In this document: positions 10,912 through 20,153 of the stretch, piece by piece
Layout: every line of letters starts with the position of its first letter
How positions within the stretch are numbered: the first letter of the stretch is position 1
Assembly (NCBI GenBank): GCA_026417555.1
Contig: JAOADA010000001.1
Coordinates: forward strand, 585,245-649,244
Origin: Brevinematales bacterium
GTDB lineage: Bacteria; Spirochaetota; Brevinematia; Brevinematales; Thermospiraceae
Reading direction: 5' to 3'
DNA: 64,000 nucleotides
Program-made: the position numbers and the translations under genes
The notes under the pieces: model-generated
The model's input: only the letters and a program-made list of their open reading frames with translations
What the model was told of the DNA's origin: nothing
Databases searched by the model: none

Positions 10912-11034
10912 GTAAATCAAAAATGATCAAACGACCTCTGAAAGGAGAAAAGGTCACCCACCGCCTTTTCTCCTTGTCTTGAATACATTGCCCCCCAACC
11001 CGGTAGGAAAATCTCTTTCCTGCCGGGTTTTTTG
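10912..11034 (+). ncRNA. Candidate small RNA of ~120 nt with two C-rich unpaired stretches
   Basis: The stretch between a TATAAT promoter and a strong intrinsic terminator is about 120 nt and has the layout of a stand-alone small RNA. It starts A/U-rich. It then forms a perfect 12-bp hairpin, AAGGAGAAAAGG (10942-10953) with CCTTTTCTCCTT (10964-10975), closing a 10-nt loop TCACCCACCG. A linker with a run of six C follows (10991-10996), then the terminator. C-rich single strands often pair with Shine-Dalgarno sequences in trans-acting sRNAs. I do not recognise a known family: it does not resemble SRP RNA, 6S, tmRNA or RNase P. The 5' end is inferred. Confidence 0.55.
10997..11033 (+). terminator. 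Strong intrinsic terminator of the small RNA
   Basis: AACCCGGTAGGAAA (10997-11010) pairs with TTTCCTGCCGGGTT (11016-11029), 14 bp with a single G-T wobble and a 5-nt loop. It runs directly into TTTTTT (11028-11033). Confidence 0.85.
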
Positions 11035-11573
11035 TGAGAAGGGATGACGTTGCTTATGGCTTTCTTGAAAGACCTTTGTCACCGAGAGAGTACCTGTCTT
11101 TTTCTTCCCGGCTTGGAAAGATCTTCTTCTCAGGGACATCCCTATGACGATACGGTGAGAGATCTCGTAAAAAACTCAAAAAAACTCCTCCCCACCTCTA
11201 TGATTGGCCAAACATGTTCTCTTCACATCTTCCCTGAGGAAACACAAAAAAATCTCACCACATACACTTTGTTTGAAGATTCTCTCTCTTTAAAGATCCT
11301 TCTTCATATCGCTTGTATCTTTCTGCTTTTTTGAAGAAAATCTTGCAGAATAAAGAAAAGAGACAGGTGGTCATCAAAAGGAAAGAATCTATAGCTTTTT
11401 GTATCCCTTCGTTGGAGATTCAAAAAGGGCTTTTAAATTACTATTAAAATATAGTATATATGGAATATTATTTTAGTAGAATATTTATAAAAATTTTGAT
11501 TTTTTCTGATTTTCTTGAGTTTTTTCCTTTGCCTTTCCGATAACGTGAGAAAAGAATCAAAAAGGGAGAGGTG
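11035..11573. other. Intergenic stretch with no convincing gene
   Basis: About 540 bases between the terminator and the SpoIIE-type phosphatase gene. An open frame at 11044-11334 (96 codons) has ordinary codon use but no spaced ribosome site, no promoter and no family resemblance. The last 140 bases are very A/T-rich, with loose inverted repeats (TACTAT...ATAGTA at 11449-11466) that may hold the promoter of the next gene. No clear -35/-10 pair is seen. Confidence 0.5.
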
Positions 11574-13850
11574 ATGCTGAAAATATTTTCTTTTTTCTTC
11601 TTTTTCCCTCTCGTGAGTTATGGTCTTTCCTTTACGGGAAGCATCACTACTATCACCGAACCTGTTTTTCTTGCTACCAAAGGCAATCCACCGGGAGCAG
11701 AAAGACTGGATTGTGATGATAGTACGTGGACACGAATCAGCCTTCCCACCAACCTCAGGTCCGTTCTTGGAGAAGCAGAAGACTATTGGGTGAGATGGCA
11801 CCTCTATATCCCCCCCACCTCTCATGAGCCCTTGGCAATTTTTATGGGGTACATTTATGCCTCAGATGCGTTTTACATCAATGGGAAATACCATGATGGA
11901 CATGGCATTTTTCCAACATACGAAAATGCCCATGATACCTGGAGGTTCTATTCCCTTTTTTCTGTGATTCCAGGAAAAACCAATATTCTGGCATGGCATA
12001 TCAAAGGTGCTTTTAAAAACTACACAGGTGCCGATCGCGCGCCTTTTCAGATAGGGCCCTACCTTCCTCTCTTCTGGAAGGTATATAAGATGGATATAGT
12101 AGGCCTTGGGTTTCTCATCGTTTATACATGTATTTGGGCATATCTGATGCTTTTTTTCCTCCAACGTCCGTCTCAAAAAGATTATCTTGCCTTTAGTTTT
12201 TTTATTCTTGCTCTTATCATTTACTCTTTTACTCGAACTCAGGTGAAATTTTTTCTCTGGCGGAATTATACGCTGCTAAAACAGATAGAGTATCTCACCT
12301 ACTATCTCTTGGTACCGTGTTTTCTTCTCTTTATTCGGGTTTTCTTTGAGGATAAAAGGCCTGTGGGAAGGGGCATACAATACTTTTCTTTTTCAATGGC
12401 TATTCCAGGATATGTGTTGGCCTTCTTTGCAGATTGGGAAAAAGCCAATGTATACAACTTTTCTTTCTACCAACCGTTGATTTTCACTTCTGGGGTATCG
12501 TACATTCTTTTTCTTCTTCTCAGATATTTTAAAAAGAGTAAGGAAGCCAAACTTTTTCTCGGGGGATTTGTGTTTATTATTTTGGCAATTCTTCATGACA
12601 TTGCTCTGGCACGGGGTTTCTTAAATACACGTCCCATCACTCCTTTTGCTTTTTTCGGATTCGTTGTCTTTTTTGCCCTTGTTCTTGCTAATCGATTTGT
12701 TCAACTTTACCACAGGTTAGAGGACTTGAACAAAAATCTGGAGCAAAAGGTTCATGAACGCACTCAAGAGTTAGAAGAAAGTAACGAGCGTTTGTTACAG
12801 GCACAAAAACAGATCCAGTTCGAGCTTGAGCTTGCTCAACGTATCCAACAGTCTATGATGCCCAAGCAGTTTGATAATATGCTTCCTGTCAAACTCCATG
12901 GGATGTACATGCCAATGGAAGAACTGGGGGGAGACTTCTACGATGTGTACAAAACACAGAACCGGTATCTTCACCTCATTATTGCCGATGTTTCCGGACA
13001 TGGGGTACCATCGGCGTTGATTGCCATGATGGCAAAGGCGTTTCTCAACTATTACAGTGAAAACGATCCCGATCCCGCCTCGGTTGTCGCCGCTGTCAAT
13101 ACTGATCTGTGTCGCCAATTAGGCGATGTGGAAAATTACCTCACCCTCTTCTACGGTGTCGTCGATATGGAAACTCATACCCTCAGCTATGTCAATGCTG
13201 GCCATGTGAGCATTTTTTATCTGAGCCCTTCAGGAGAAGTCCACAAACTTGTTGCGCAAACACCCTTCCTGGGAAAGTTTGAACATCTTTGTTTTTCGGC
13301 TCAGACTCTCTCTCTGGATGGTGGTGGAAAACTGGTGTTGTATACCGATGGGATCACTGAAACCAGAAACGAAAAAAATACCCTCTTCGGAGAAGGACAT
13401 TTCATGGATATTCTCTCTTTTCATAGCAAAAAATCTCCTGAAGAACTCACCTCTTTGATTCTTGAAGAGCTTGACCATTTTCGAGGAAGTATGCCATATG
13501 GAGACGATATCACCTTGCTTATTGTTGAATTTCCTCCAGAAACCGCCGAGATCAAAGAGGTTTTTCCCCAGCAAGATGTCGGAAAACTCTACGAAAAGGC
13601 CCTCATGAACTACAAAAACAACAACCTTGAAGAAGCAGAGAGACTCCTCACCACCCTTTTGGAATACCATACCCTTTCACCCGAGGATATTTATCGTATC
13701 TCTATCCTTGCTGGAAACCTTGCTTCTCAGCAAAACAAGTGGAATGATGCCTACAGTCACTGGAAAAAAGCCCTCGATATTCATCCTGAAAACGAAAAAC
13801 TCCGGTCCTACCTTGTCACGCTTGAGAAAAAGCTCAAAAAAACACCATAA
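11574..13850 (+). CDS. 7TM sensor - SpoIIE/RsbU phosphatase - TPR protein
   Basis: 758-residue membrane signalling protein. After a signal peptide, residues ~20-170 form a periplasmic beta-sandwich sensor of the 7TMR-DISM type (YWVRWHLYIPP...). About seven membrane helices follow (~175-395), then a coiled coil (EQKVHERTQELEESN). A PP2C-family SpoIIE domain (~430-655) comes next, with GGDFYDV near residue 452, ADVSGHGVPSAL, and a GDDITLL end. The C-terminal ~90 residues look like two or three TPRs. RsbU-like enzymes dephosphorylate anti-sigma antagonists; no such partner is in the window. GTG at 11571 is a possible start, but GGGAG suits the ATG at 11574. Confidence 0.88.
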   Translation: MLKIFSFFFFFPLVSYGLSFTGSITTITEPVFLATKGNPPGAERLDCDDSTWTRISLPTNLRSVLGEAEDYWVRWHLYIPPTSHEPLAIFMGYIYASDAFYINGKYHDGHGIFPTYENAHDTWRFYSLFSVIPGKTNILAWHIKGAFKNYTGADRAPFQIGPYLPLFWKVYKMDIVGLGFLIVYTCIWAYLMLFFLQRPSQKDYLAFSFFILALIIYSFTRTQVKFFLWRNYTLLKQIEYLTYYLLVPCFLLFIRVFFEDKRPVGRGIQYFSFSMAIPGYVLAFFADWEKANVYNFSFYQPLIFTSGVSYILFLLLRYFKKSKEAKLFLGGFVFIILAILHDIALARGFLNTRPITPFAFFGFVVFFALVLANRFVQLYHRLEDLNKNLEQKVHERTQELEESNERLLQAQKQIQFELELAQRIQQSMMPKQFDNMLPVKLHGMYMPMEELGGDFYDVYKTQNRYLHLIIADVSGHGVPSALIAMMAKAFLNYYSENDPDPASVVAAVNTDLCRQLGDVENYLTLFYGVVDMETHTLSYVNAGHVSIFYLSPSGEVHKLVAQTPFLGKFEHLCFSAQTLSLDGGGKLVLYTDGITETRNEKNTLFGEGHFMDILSFHSKKSPEELTSLILEELDHFRGSMPYGDDITLLIVEFPPETAEIKEVFPQQDVGKLYEKALMNYKNNNLEEAERLLTTLLEYHTLSPEDIYRISILAGNLASQQNKWNDAYSHWKKALDIHPENEKLRSYLVTLEKKLKKTP

Positions 13851-13862
13851 AAGGAGGTTTGT

Positions 13863-14057
13863 ATGAATGCTTCCCTTATGCTTGTGATAGGAGGAGTGGT
13901 AACCACACTCTTTTTCGTCGTCGTTCTCTTGATGGGCCTGAGAATCGTCCCTGGTGGAGTCATATGGCACAAACGCCTTGGGATAACTGCCATGGTTTTC
14001 GGTATTCTCCATGGAATTGGGGGGATCCTGAATTTTTTTGGACTTCTTCCCTTCTAA
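13863..14057 (+). CDS. Small membrane protein, two helices
   Basis: 64 residues with a clean AAGGAGG six bases before the ATG. Two hydrophobic helices (about residues 5-26 and 38-60) flank a short basic loop (HKR). The second helix is Gly-rich (GILHGIGGILNFFG). No family is recognised. It follows the phosphatase gene by 12 bp and precedes the lipase-like gene by 6 bp, so it is almost surely co-transcribed with both. It might be a partner of the membrane sensor, but that is only inferred from position. Confidence 0.7.
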   Translation: MNASLMLVIGGVVTTLFFVVVLLMGLRIVPGGVIWHKRLGITAMVFGILHGIGGILNFFGLLPF

Positions 14058-14063
14058 GAGAGT

Positions 14064-15335
14064 ATGACATACCACATCTGGCTTCTGAATGCAGCAGAAT
14101 CTCTTCTTTCTCCCTCTTGGATCCGTCATTCCTTTGAAAAACTTCTTGATGCACCTGTTATATGGGAAACACGAACTGTAGGGCAAACCACAACCTCAAA
14201 TCTCATGCCCGATGAGGAGTACTTTGTTCCGATAGCCATCAAGTGTCTCGGAAATCTCTGGGATCACCCCTCGAGGATCGCCCCTGAAGGAAAGCCTATT
14301 CTCGCACAAATGAAAAAGCTCTACTTTGACCAATGGAAAATCCCCTCTTGGGAAAACTTCTGGGACCAGTCGTCAGGTTTTCGCAATATGCAAACCCCTC
14401 CCGGAGTAGGATACTATGAACTCATCCAGAGTCATCATAAAGAGGGAGATAAACATATCCTCATTGGGTATAGCCAGGGAGGGGTTGTTGCCCGATTTTT
14501 GGCATGTGTTGATGAGTATCTGTTTAAAAACCATATGATTGACTGCGTCATTACCATAGCTTCTCCCCTTCGAGGATCCCCTTTAGCCGATCCATCTCAC
14601 AGGGAAGAGGTAACTGATGCGATGGTCAAGATTCTTCTGGCTTTGTTTTCCTTCTACGAGTCTTATGGACAAACCAGTGGTTATGTCCGGGTGATGAAAC
14701 AGATCAAACGCAAGATTCAATTTGAAGATCTTTATCATCTCCTTTCTGCCTGGATCGAAGACAGCCGTTCTCTCGCTTCCCTCTCTTCCTATTATCCTAC
14801 CATAGGAAACTATCTTGCCACCTTTCAGAAATGGCTCTCCGGTCTCAGAGGAATCAAAGAGAGTGCCTTCTGGGAACTCGCCCCCAGAAGGATGATGAAT
14901 CTTTTTTCTGTGTTAGGCCTCATCCAACGCCCCATCCAAGCGAAAACAGCGACTATTCTCACTTGCAATCATCATGTTGAAGAAATAGCCCGTGATTATC
15001 TTGCCCTCTCCCAAGGCCCATGGATCCGCTGGTTTTGGAACATCGGAAAAGAATGGTTTCTTTCAAGAAAAATAGGTGGACAATCTTTGCGTACCAATCT
15101 TCTCACCATCCAGAACCTCTATGACACAGAAATCATGGGCCTTGATCCCAGCCAAGACCATGATTTTATGGTACCGTCTTCAAGACAATACCTTGAAGAT
15201 CACCCCCCTCTTGGTCTTTTCCTTGCAAAAAAAGCCAACCATCTCAGTGGCAAAGACCCCTTCTCTCCCGGTGGAAAAGAGATTGTCTTCTCCCTTTTGC
15301 GCGCTCTGAAAAGGTACACGACATGGCAACCGTAA
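14064..15335 (+). CDS. Alpha/beta-hydrolase, lipase-like
   Basis: 423 residues without a signal peptide. The nucleophile elbow GYSQGG is followed by VVARFL, as in triacylglycerol lipases and PGAP1-like acyl hydrolases. ITIASPLRGSPLAD resembles the lipase segment after the elbow. A C-terminal SQDHDFMVPSSRQYL and KKANHLSG could give the Asp and His of the triad. The middle part (residues ~190-330) is helical and may be a lid. The substrate is unknown. The 3' end overlaps the Mut7-C gene by 13 bp, pointing to translational coupling. Confidence 0.7.
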   Translation: MTYHIWLLNAAESLLSPSWIRHSFEKLLDAPVIWETRTVGQTTTSNLMPDEEYFVPIAIKCLGNLWDHPSRIAPEGKPILAQMKKLYFDQWKIPSWENFWDQSSGFRNMQTPPGVGYYELIQSHHKEGDKHILIGYSQGGVVARFLACVDEYLFKNHMIDCVITIASPLRGSPLADPSHREEVTDAMVKILLALFSFYESYGQTSGYVRVMKQIKRKIQFEDLYHLLSAWIEDSRSLASLSSYYPTIGNYLATFQKWLSGLRGIKESAFWELAPRRMMNLFSVLGLIQRPIQAKTATILTCNHHVEEIARDYLALSQGPWIRWFWNIGKEWFLSRKIGGQSLRTNLLTIQNLYDTEIMGLDPSQDHDFMVPSSRQYLEDHPPLGLFLAKKANHLSGKDPFSPGGKEIVFSLLRALKRYTTWQP

Positions 15336-16048
15336 CACTTCGATTGTATGATTACCTTGCTCTCATAGCAGGTATGCGGGAGACTTCTCTCTCTTTTCCC
15401 CTCTTGCCTTCTGTGAAACATCTTGCAGAACACATGGGTATTCCTCACACAGAGATCGATCTCATCCTTGTCAACGGAAACCCAGTCACATTTGAAGCTC
15501 TTCCTCAAGACAACGACCGGATAGCGTTGTATCCTCGTTGGCACCACATCCCCATCCCTCATCTGCAGCACGATCCACCTTTTCCCGCCTTTGTCGTAGA
15601 TGTGAATCTCGGCAGACTCGCAAAATTTCTTCGCATGCTTGGATTTGATACTCTTTATGATAATGGCTATCAAGATAAAGAACTCATTGATATCAGTAGG
15701 AAAGAAAAACGTATCCTCCTTACCAGGGACAAACTTTTGCTCTGTCATTCTATGGTCACCTGGGGCCATTGGGTGCGAAGCACTGCCCCCTATGAACAGG
15801 TGAGAGAGGTTTTGGATCATTATCATCTGTATGATCAGATACATCCTCTTTCACGATGTTTAGTGTGTAACACTCCCCTTCATTCTATAGAAAAAGGGGT
15901 TGTGAAAGACCAGCTTCCTCCCCGTGTCCGTCAAAGACATAAAAAATTCTTCACCTGTGATAAATGCCATCGTCTCTATTGGGAGGGGAGTCACCATACC
16001 CACATGATGGCATGGATACAAAACCTTCAAAAAGACACCATCCCCTAA
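15323..16048 (+). CDS. Mut7-C RNase domain protein with N-terminal ubiquitin-like (MoaD-like) domain
   Basis: 241 residues. Residues 1-85 look like the beta-grasp domain often attached to Mut7-C (LRLYDYLALIAG, VNGNPVTFEALPQDNDRIALYP). Residues ~92-175 are the PIN-like Mut7-C nuclease fold with acidic residues (FVVDVNLGRLAKFLRMLGFDT, ILLTRDK). A zinc ribbon follows (CLVCNTPL and, further on, CDKCHRLYW). The family is predicted to act on RNA, but bacterial targets are not established. It overlaps the hydrolase gene and ends inside a hairpin. Confidence 0.85.
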   Translation: MATVTLRLYDYLALIAGMRETSLSFPLLPSVKHLAEHMGIPHTEIDLILVNGNPVTFEALPQDNDRIALYPRWHHIPIPHLQHDPPFPAFVVDVNLGRLAKFLRMLGFDTLYDNGYQDKELIDISRKEKRILLTRDKLLLCHSMVTWGHWVRSTAPYEQVREVLDHYHLYDQIHPLSRCLVCNTPLHSIEKGVVKDQLPPRVRQRHKKFFTCDKCHRLYWEGSHHTHMMAWIQNLQKDTIP

Positions 16049-16072
16049 CACCACAACATGCTAGGGGATGGT
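16037..16072. terminator. Hairpin between convergent genes, terminator mainly for the minus strand
   Basis: ACCATCCCCTA (16037-16047) pairs perfectly with TAGGGGATGGT (16062-16072) around a 14-base loop. On the minus strand it is followed by GTCTTTTTG, so it can end the amylase transcript. On the plus strand the U-run is weak. The stem includes the stop codon of the Mut7-C gene. Confidence 0.6.
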
Positions 16073-16107
16073 AACGTCTTTATCCCACCAGAGAACTCAC
16101 CTTTTGT

Positions 16108-19100
16108 CTATCTCAGATACAATCCGTCAACCCCAATCTTTCCCGGACCATTGAGTACATAAATACCAGCTGAGTTTGCTTTCACGGTAAAGGTAATACT
16201 CCCATTACTTACGGTGATCACAGTACCTGTCACCGCATCTCGGTAGGTACCATTTCGAACACCTGAGACAGTGATCGTTTGTTGGCTTCCAATAGTGAGT
16301 CCTACCACAACATAACTTTCCCCATTGTTGTAATCCCGAACAAAACTCATCCCACTCCCCCATTCGTTAACTTGTTGCATAGGTGCCTTCTGGAGGGCAG
16401 GAATAGCCCGACGGATTTGGTTGAGTCGTTTGATGTGTTGGTAGAGGGGATGGGACTGTGTGGTGGCTATTTTCGTAGCTGAGAGATTATCTCCATAATA
16501 TGCTCGTCCTGTCTGATCAATCGTCATCGTAGCATTTATAATATCTTGGGGGGCTCCCTTCTGGAACTCAATCTCTTCCCCATAGTAGAGACAAGGAATA
16601 CCACGGATGGTCCACAACAAGTTATACGCTGCCGCTGCCATCCACTGTTCCCCTTTAAAACGATACATAAAATCATTGTCAGGCCCTACATCATGGTTCT
16701 GAAGGAAAGTGACAAGTTTTGTCGCATCTCCATATACCCAGTCCATAGCCAAGATACCACCAATGCCACTAAAAGATCCTTTGCTCACATTGTCACGGAA
16801 GGTAGAGAAAAGAGAAAAATCAAGCACAGAGAAACCAGAGTCTCCCCCTGAGTTTGGATTATTCTCATCGTACCCAAGCCGAGTATACCACCAAGGACGG
16901 AGTCTCGAAGGAGCATTGTCGCCTCCAAGATTTCCCCATCCTGTTCCCTTGACAAGATTTTCTCCAAAGACAAAAAGTGAAGGTTTTCGAGCCTTCCAAC
17001 GGTTGACAAAACCATTCAACAGACTATCTCGCTCCACATGCTTGACAGTATCAAGACGAATGGCATCGACTCCCATATCAAGATAGCGATAGATAGCTTC
17101 GTTGATATAATTCCGTACTACTTCACTTTCTGTGTTGAGGTCAATACAATCCCCTGCCATACTCGTCACCCAGAGTCTCTCCGGATTTTCCCAATCTCCT
17201 CCCTGCACATAGCCAGCCTGATGATACCAATCATTGATAGTGGTACCAGAAACCGTCGTCCCTGTCAAGGGATAAAATGTCCCAAAAAACTTCCCACCAT
17301 CATTGATATTCAAAAGTGTCCCCGTGGCTTGATCATAGATGAGATTCGTTCCCTGAGGATCACTGGTTTGGTATGCCTTAAACCATGCGGGTGCTACAGG
17401 ATTGTCGTTATCTTCTCGATAAGGATGCTTGTAATCTCCCAGGTTATTCAGGTAGGGCCAATTTGCCCAGTTGGTGGACGTCACAGGCGTTCCTTGAGGA
17501 CGGAAGTATTTGATGGGATAACGAGTCAGCCACACCTTGCCACGGATTCCGTAACTTGAAGAGTGATTCACCACTACATCCATCACGATCTTGAGTCCTT
17601 TGGCATGGGCTGCATTGATGAGATCTTGAAAGGTAGCTCCTGTAGACTCAAGACGAGGATCTACCTTGGTCCAGTCATAGATATGGTATCCATGGTAATC
17701 TAACCCACTCCTATTCTCAAAAGGGGGAGTAATCCAAATCGCCGTAAACCCAAGATCCTTGATATAATCAAGCTTCTCAATAAGCCCCTTGAAATCTCCT
17801 CTCCATTGAGGATCCCCTACCTTAATACGATCACGGTTGTAGTAGTTATTGTTGGGATCCCCATCGTAGAAGCGTGTGGTAATGACAAAATAGATCGTCT
17901 CCTCTCGAAAGTCCACTGTTGTTGAGGAAGTGCCAACCACCACGTTCACACTGTCCTCAGCGGTATTGCCCGCTGTATTACTCACCTGAACACGAACGGT
18001 TTTCACTCCCGGACTACTAAAGGTAAGAGAAATGGCTGCCGTCGCAGAAAAGGCTGTATCCCATGTCCCATTTCCATCAGTATCCCAACGGAAACGAAGG
18101 GCAGACAAACTATCCTTCTCATCAAAAGAGTTTGAGGCATTGAAGAGAAATACCGTCGTCGTTGATCCACTCCCCGCAGAAACTGTGAGAACAGGGATAG
18201 GTATCCGAACCATTCGAAACGTCACCGTATTGGTCTGAGAAGACAAACCTGCTGTATCCCGTGCATATACAGAGCACTGATGTGTCCCTTCAGGGAGATC
18301 ATAAATGACGCTCCAGTTGGAACTATTGGCATCTATGAGAACAAAACTTCCATTATTGGTTTTGACATATACCCCTGCTACACCACGGTTATCCCAGACG
18401 GTTCCTTGAATGGTAATCGTGGGGGTCTTGGCACTCGAATTATTGGTAGGAGAGGTGATAGTAACCACAGGGGGGATGGTATCGGGACCAAGAGGATTAT
18501 TCGTCATTATCACACCGTTTGAGACCCAAATCTCTTTGTCAGAGCTGCGATAATCCATATTGTTATTGTTATCCCAGGTACCACTTCCATTGTTAAAAAC
18601 AAACGTAAGCACATTTGAGTACATAGGAATCTCTCTCACATACCAAGATCCTCCTTCATTGCTCATGGATTGACCTGGAACCGCTGTCCAACCAAGACCA
18701 TTGTTGTAATGAATATTGACCGTTGTCCACCCAGTACGGAAGTAATGTACCTTGATCCTATTGGTATTTGTTGCTACAGAAAGCACATTTACCACAAGCT
18801 TCTCTTCATTTTCATAGTACACAAATTCATATTTCCCATTCACAGGTACAGAAAGGGTTATATTTCCACCACCTTGGGCAAGGGAAGTAATCGTCTGGGG
18901 AAGTGTCAATCCACTTGATACCCCAAGACCACGATTTATATCCCAAGCATTGTTCATCGCCAACTTGTAAGAAACAGAACCAGCCACAAGGGTAATTTCT
19001 CCTCGCCATACGTAATTTGAGACAAGAGTAAGCGCTGGAGCCACAGTGGCAGACCAGCTTCCAAGCTCTGCCGTACTCCCAGGTACCCGAACCACAGTGT

Positions 19101-19584
19101 ACTTAGAAACAGGTCCGCTGGAGGCCGCCGCACTCACCGTGAGTCTTTCTTGTCCCTCATAGTAGGTAAACGTATAATATCCATTGGAAGGCACCGTGAG
19201 AGAAATGTTTCCCCCACCCTGAGCAAGGGAAGTAATTGTCTGAGGAACAGAAGTGCCGCTTGCTGAGCCCAAACCACGATTCACATCCCATGCATTGTTC
19301 ATCGCCAATTTGTAAGAAACAGAACCAGCCTTGAGGTAAACAATTCCCTGCCACACCTGGTTCGAAATCAGAGAAAGAGCAGGAGCTGTCGTAGCCGACC
19401 AGTTCGAGAGTTCTGCCACACTTCCCGTTACCCGCACTACTGAATACCCAGAGCTAAACGTGGCATAGGCAATGCGAGGGGCTTTCTTTGCCTCTTCATT
19501 TGCTTTTTGCACCTCAGGGGCTGTAAGCTGACACGCCCCTAATACTATGCTCATACCAAATCCCACCAACCATCGGTTTCTCAT
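16108..19584 (-). CDS. Multidomain GH13 alpha-amylase-family lipoprotein
   Basis: 1158 residues. The lipobox VLGAC (Cys18) predicts a lipid-anchored exported enzyme. Domain order: two near-identical starch-binding-like modules of CBM20/48 type (47-152 and 163-268); a CBM25/26-like module (~275-365, YFRTGWTTVNIHYN); an Ig-like domain (~372-460); a PKD-like domain (~465-555); and a GH13 barrel (~560-1050). The barrel has GFTAIWITPPFEN, DVVVNH, GVDAIRLDTVKHV (nucleophile Asp), VFGENL (acid/base Glu) and FLQNHDVG. A C-terminal beta domain ends the protein. It would degrade starch or glycogen outside the cell. AAGGAGG precedes the ATG. It is a single gene. Confidence 0.93.
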   Translation of the reverse strand: MRNRWLVGFGMSIVLGACQLTAPEVQKANEEAKKAPRIAYATFSSGYSVVRVTGSVAELSNWSATTAPALSLISNQVWQGIVYLKAGSVSYKLAMNNAWDVNRGLGSASGTSVPQTITSLAQGGGNISLTVPSNGYYTFTYYEGQERLTVSAAASSGPVSKYTVVRVPGSTAELGSWSATVAPALTLVSNYVWRGEITLVAGSVSYKLAMNNAWDINRGLGVSSGLTLPQTITSLAQGGGNITLSVPVNGKYEFVYYENEEKLVVNVLSVATNTNRIKVHYFRTGWTTVNIHYNNGLGWTAVPGQSMSNEGGSWYVREIPMYSNVLTFVFNNGSGTWDNNNNMDYRSSDKEIWVSNGVIMTNNPLGPDTIPPVVTITSPTNNSSAKTPTITIQGTVWDNRGVAGVYVKTNNGSFVLIDANSSNWSVIYDLPEGTHQCSVYARDTAGLSSQTNTVTFRMVRIPIPVLTVSAGSGSTTTVFLFNASNSFDEKDSLSALRFRWDTDGNGTWDTAFSATAAISLTFSSPGVKTVRVQVSNTAGNTAEDSVNVVVGTSSTTVDFREETIYFVITTRFYDGDPNNNYYNRDRIKVGDPQWRGDFKGLIEKLDYIKDLGFTAIWITPPFENRSGLDYHGYHIYDWTKVDPRLESTGATFQDLINAAHAKGLKIVMDVVVNHSSSYGIRGKVWLTRYPIKYFRPQGTPVTSTNWANWPYLNNLGDYKHPYREDNDNPVAPAWFKAYQTSDPQGTNLIYDQATGTLLNINDGGKFFGTFYPLTGTTVSGTTINDWYHQAGYVQGGDWENPERLWVTSMAGDCIDLNTESEVVRNYINEAIYRYLDMGVDAIRLDTVKHVERDSLLNGFVNRWKARKPSLFVFGENLVKGTGWGNLGGDNAPSRLRPWWYTRLGYDENNPNSGGDSGFSVLDFSLFSTFRDNVSKGSFSGIGGILAMDWVYGDATKLVTFLQNHDVGPDNDFMYRFKGEQWMAAAAYNLLWTIRGIPCLYYGEEIEFQKGAPQDIINATMTIDQTGRAYYGDNLSATKIATTQSHPLYQHIKRLNQIRRAIPALQKAPMQQVNEWGSGMSFVRDYNNGESYVVVGLTIGSQQTITVSGVRNGTYRDAVTGTVITVSNGSITFTVKANSAGIYVLNGPGKIGVDGLYLR
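18781..19098 (-). repeat. Second copy of the amylase carbohydrate-binding module
   Basis: Encodes residues 163-268, a close copy of 47-152 (19129-19446), repeated with a 348-bp period. Shared blocks include AGSVSYKLAMNNAWD, NRGLG and QTITSLAQGGGNI, so the duplication is recent or kept homogeneous. Confidence 0.85.
19129..19446 (-). repeat. First copy of the amylase carbohydrate-binding module
   Basis: Encodes residues 47-152, paired with the copy at 18781-19098. The two differ mostly at surface-type positions, for example RVTGSVAELSNW versus RVPGSTAELGSW. Confidence 0.85.
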
Positions 19585-20153
19585 ACCGACCTCCTTTTCA
19601 GCAATTTAGAGAATAATGCAAGAAACATGCCAAAAAAAATGAAATATTACAGGTATAAAATATTTTCTTATAAAACAAAGAAATACCCCCGCAAAAAACA
19701 CATCGAAAAAGAAATATGAGAAAAATCCATTGCATAACAGTTTCACATTTTGCCTTTTTTAATAGGGCATTTTGCACAATGAGGATGGGGAGATATTGGC
19801 GTGGAACATCCCAAGACTCTGATATTTCGCAACTTTGGGCATATTTTCTGAAAAAGAACGAGAAAAGGTGTTCACTTTCCCTGAGTCACTTCTCTTTCAT
19901 CACAACAAGCGTTTTCCTCGGTTATGAAAAAAGAAAAAGACATGCCTCTTGTGAAAAAAGTGGGCATGATGCGTATCCTCATCTCCATGACATCATTTCG
20001 CTTCGCGATCCAAGAGACTTTTGGATCAAGATGCTCTCCTATCAAAACGTCACTTTGAATTTTTTTTACCTCTACAGCCCTCTCATTCAGAAAAATAATG
20101 CCCCTCCAGAGAGTGAAATCTCCTTTTTCGCTTTGAAAGTTTCGCTTTCTTTT
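19585..20153. other. Long intergenic region with small inverted repeats
   Basis: About 570 bases with no gene I can support. Frames on both strands give low-complexity, unrecognisable products, and one would run into the ABC gene. Near the amylase start the sequence is A/T-rich, but no good promoter pair stands out. A 7-bp inverted repeat GATCCAA/TTGGATC lies at 20007-20027. An imperfect CATGCC...GGGCATG hairpin sits near 19940-19970. Confidence 0.5.

Noticed and set aside
11044-11334. A 96-codon frame after the small RNA terminator
   Set aside because: No spaced ribosome site, no promoter and no recognisable product. It may be real but cannot be supported from sequence alone.
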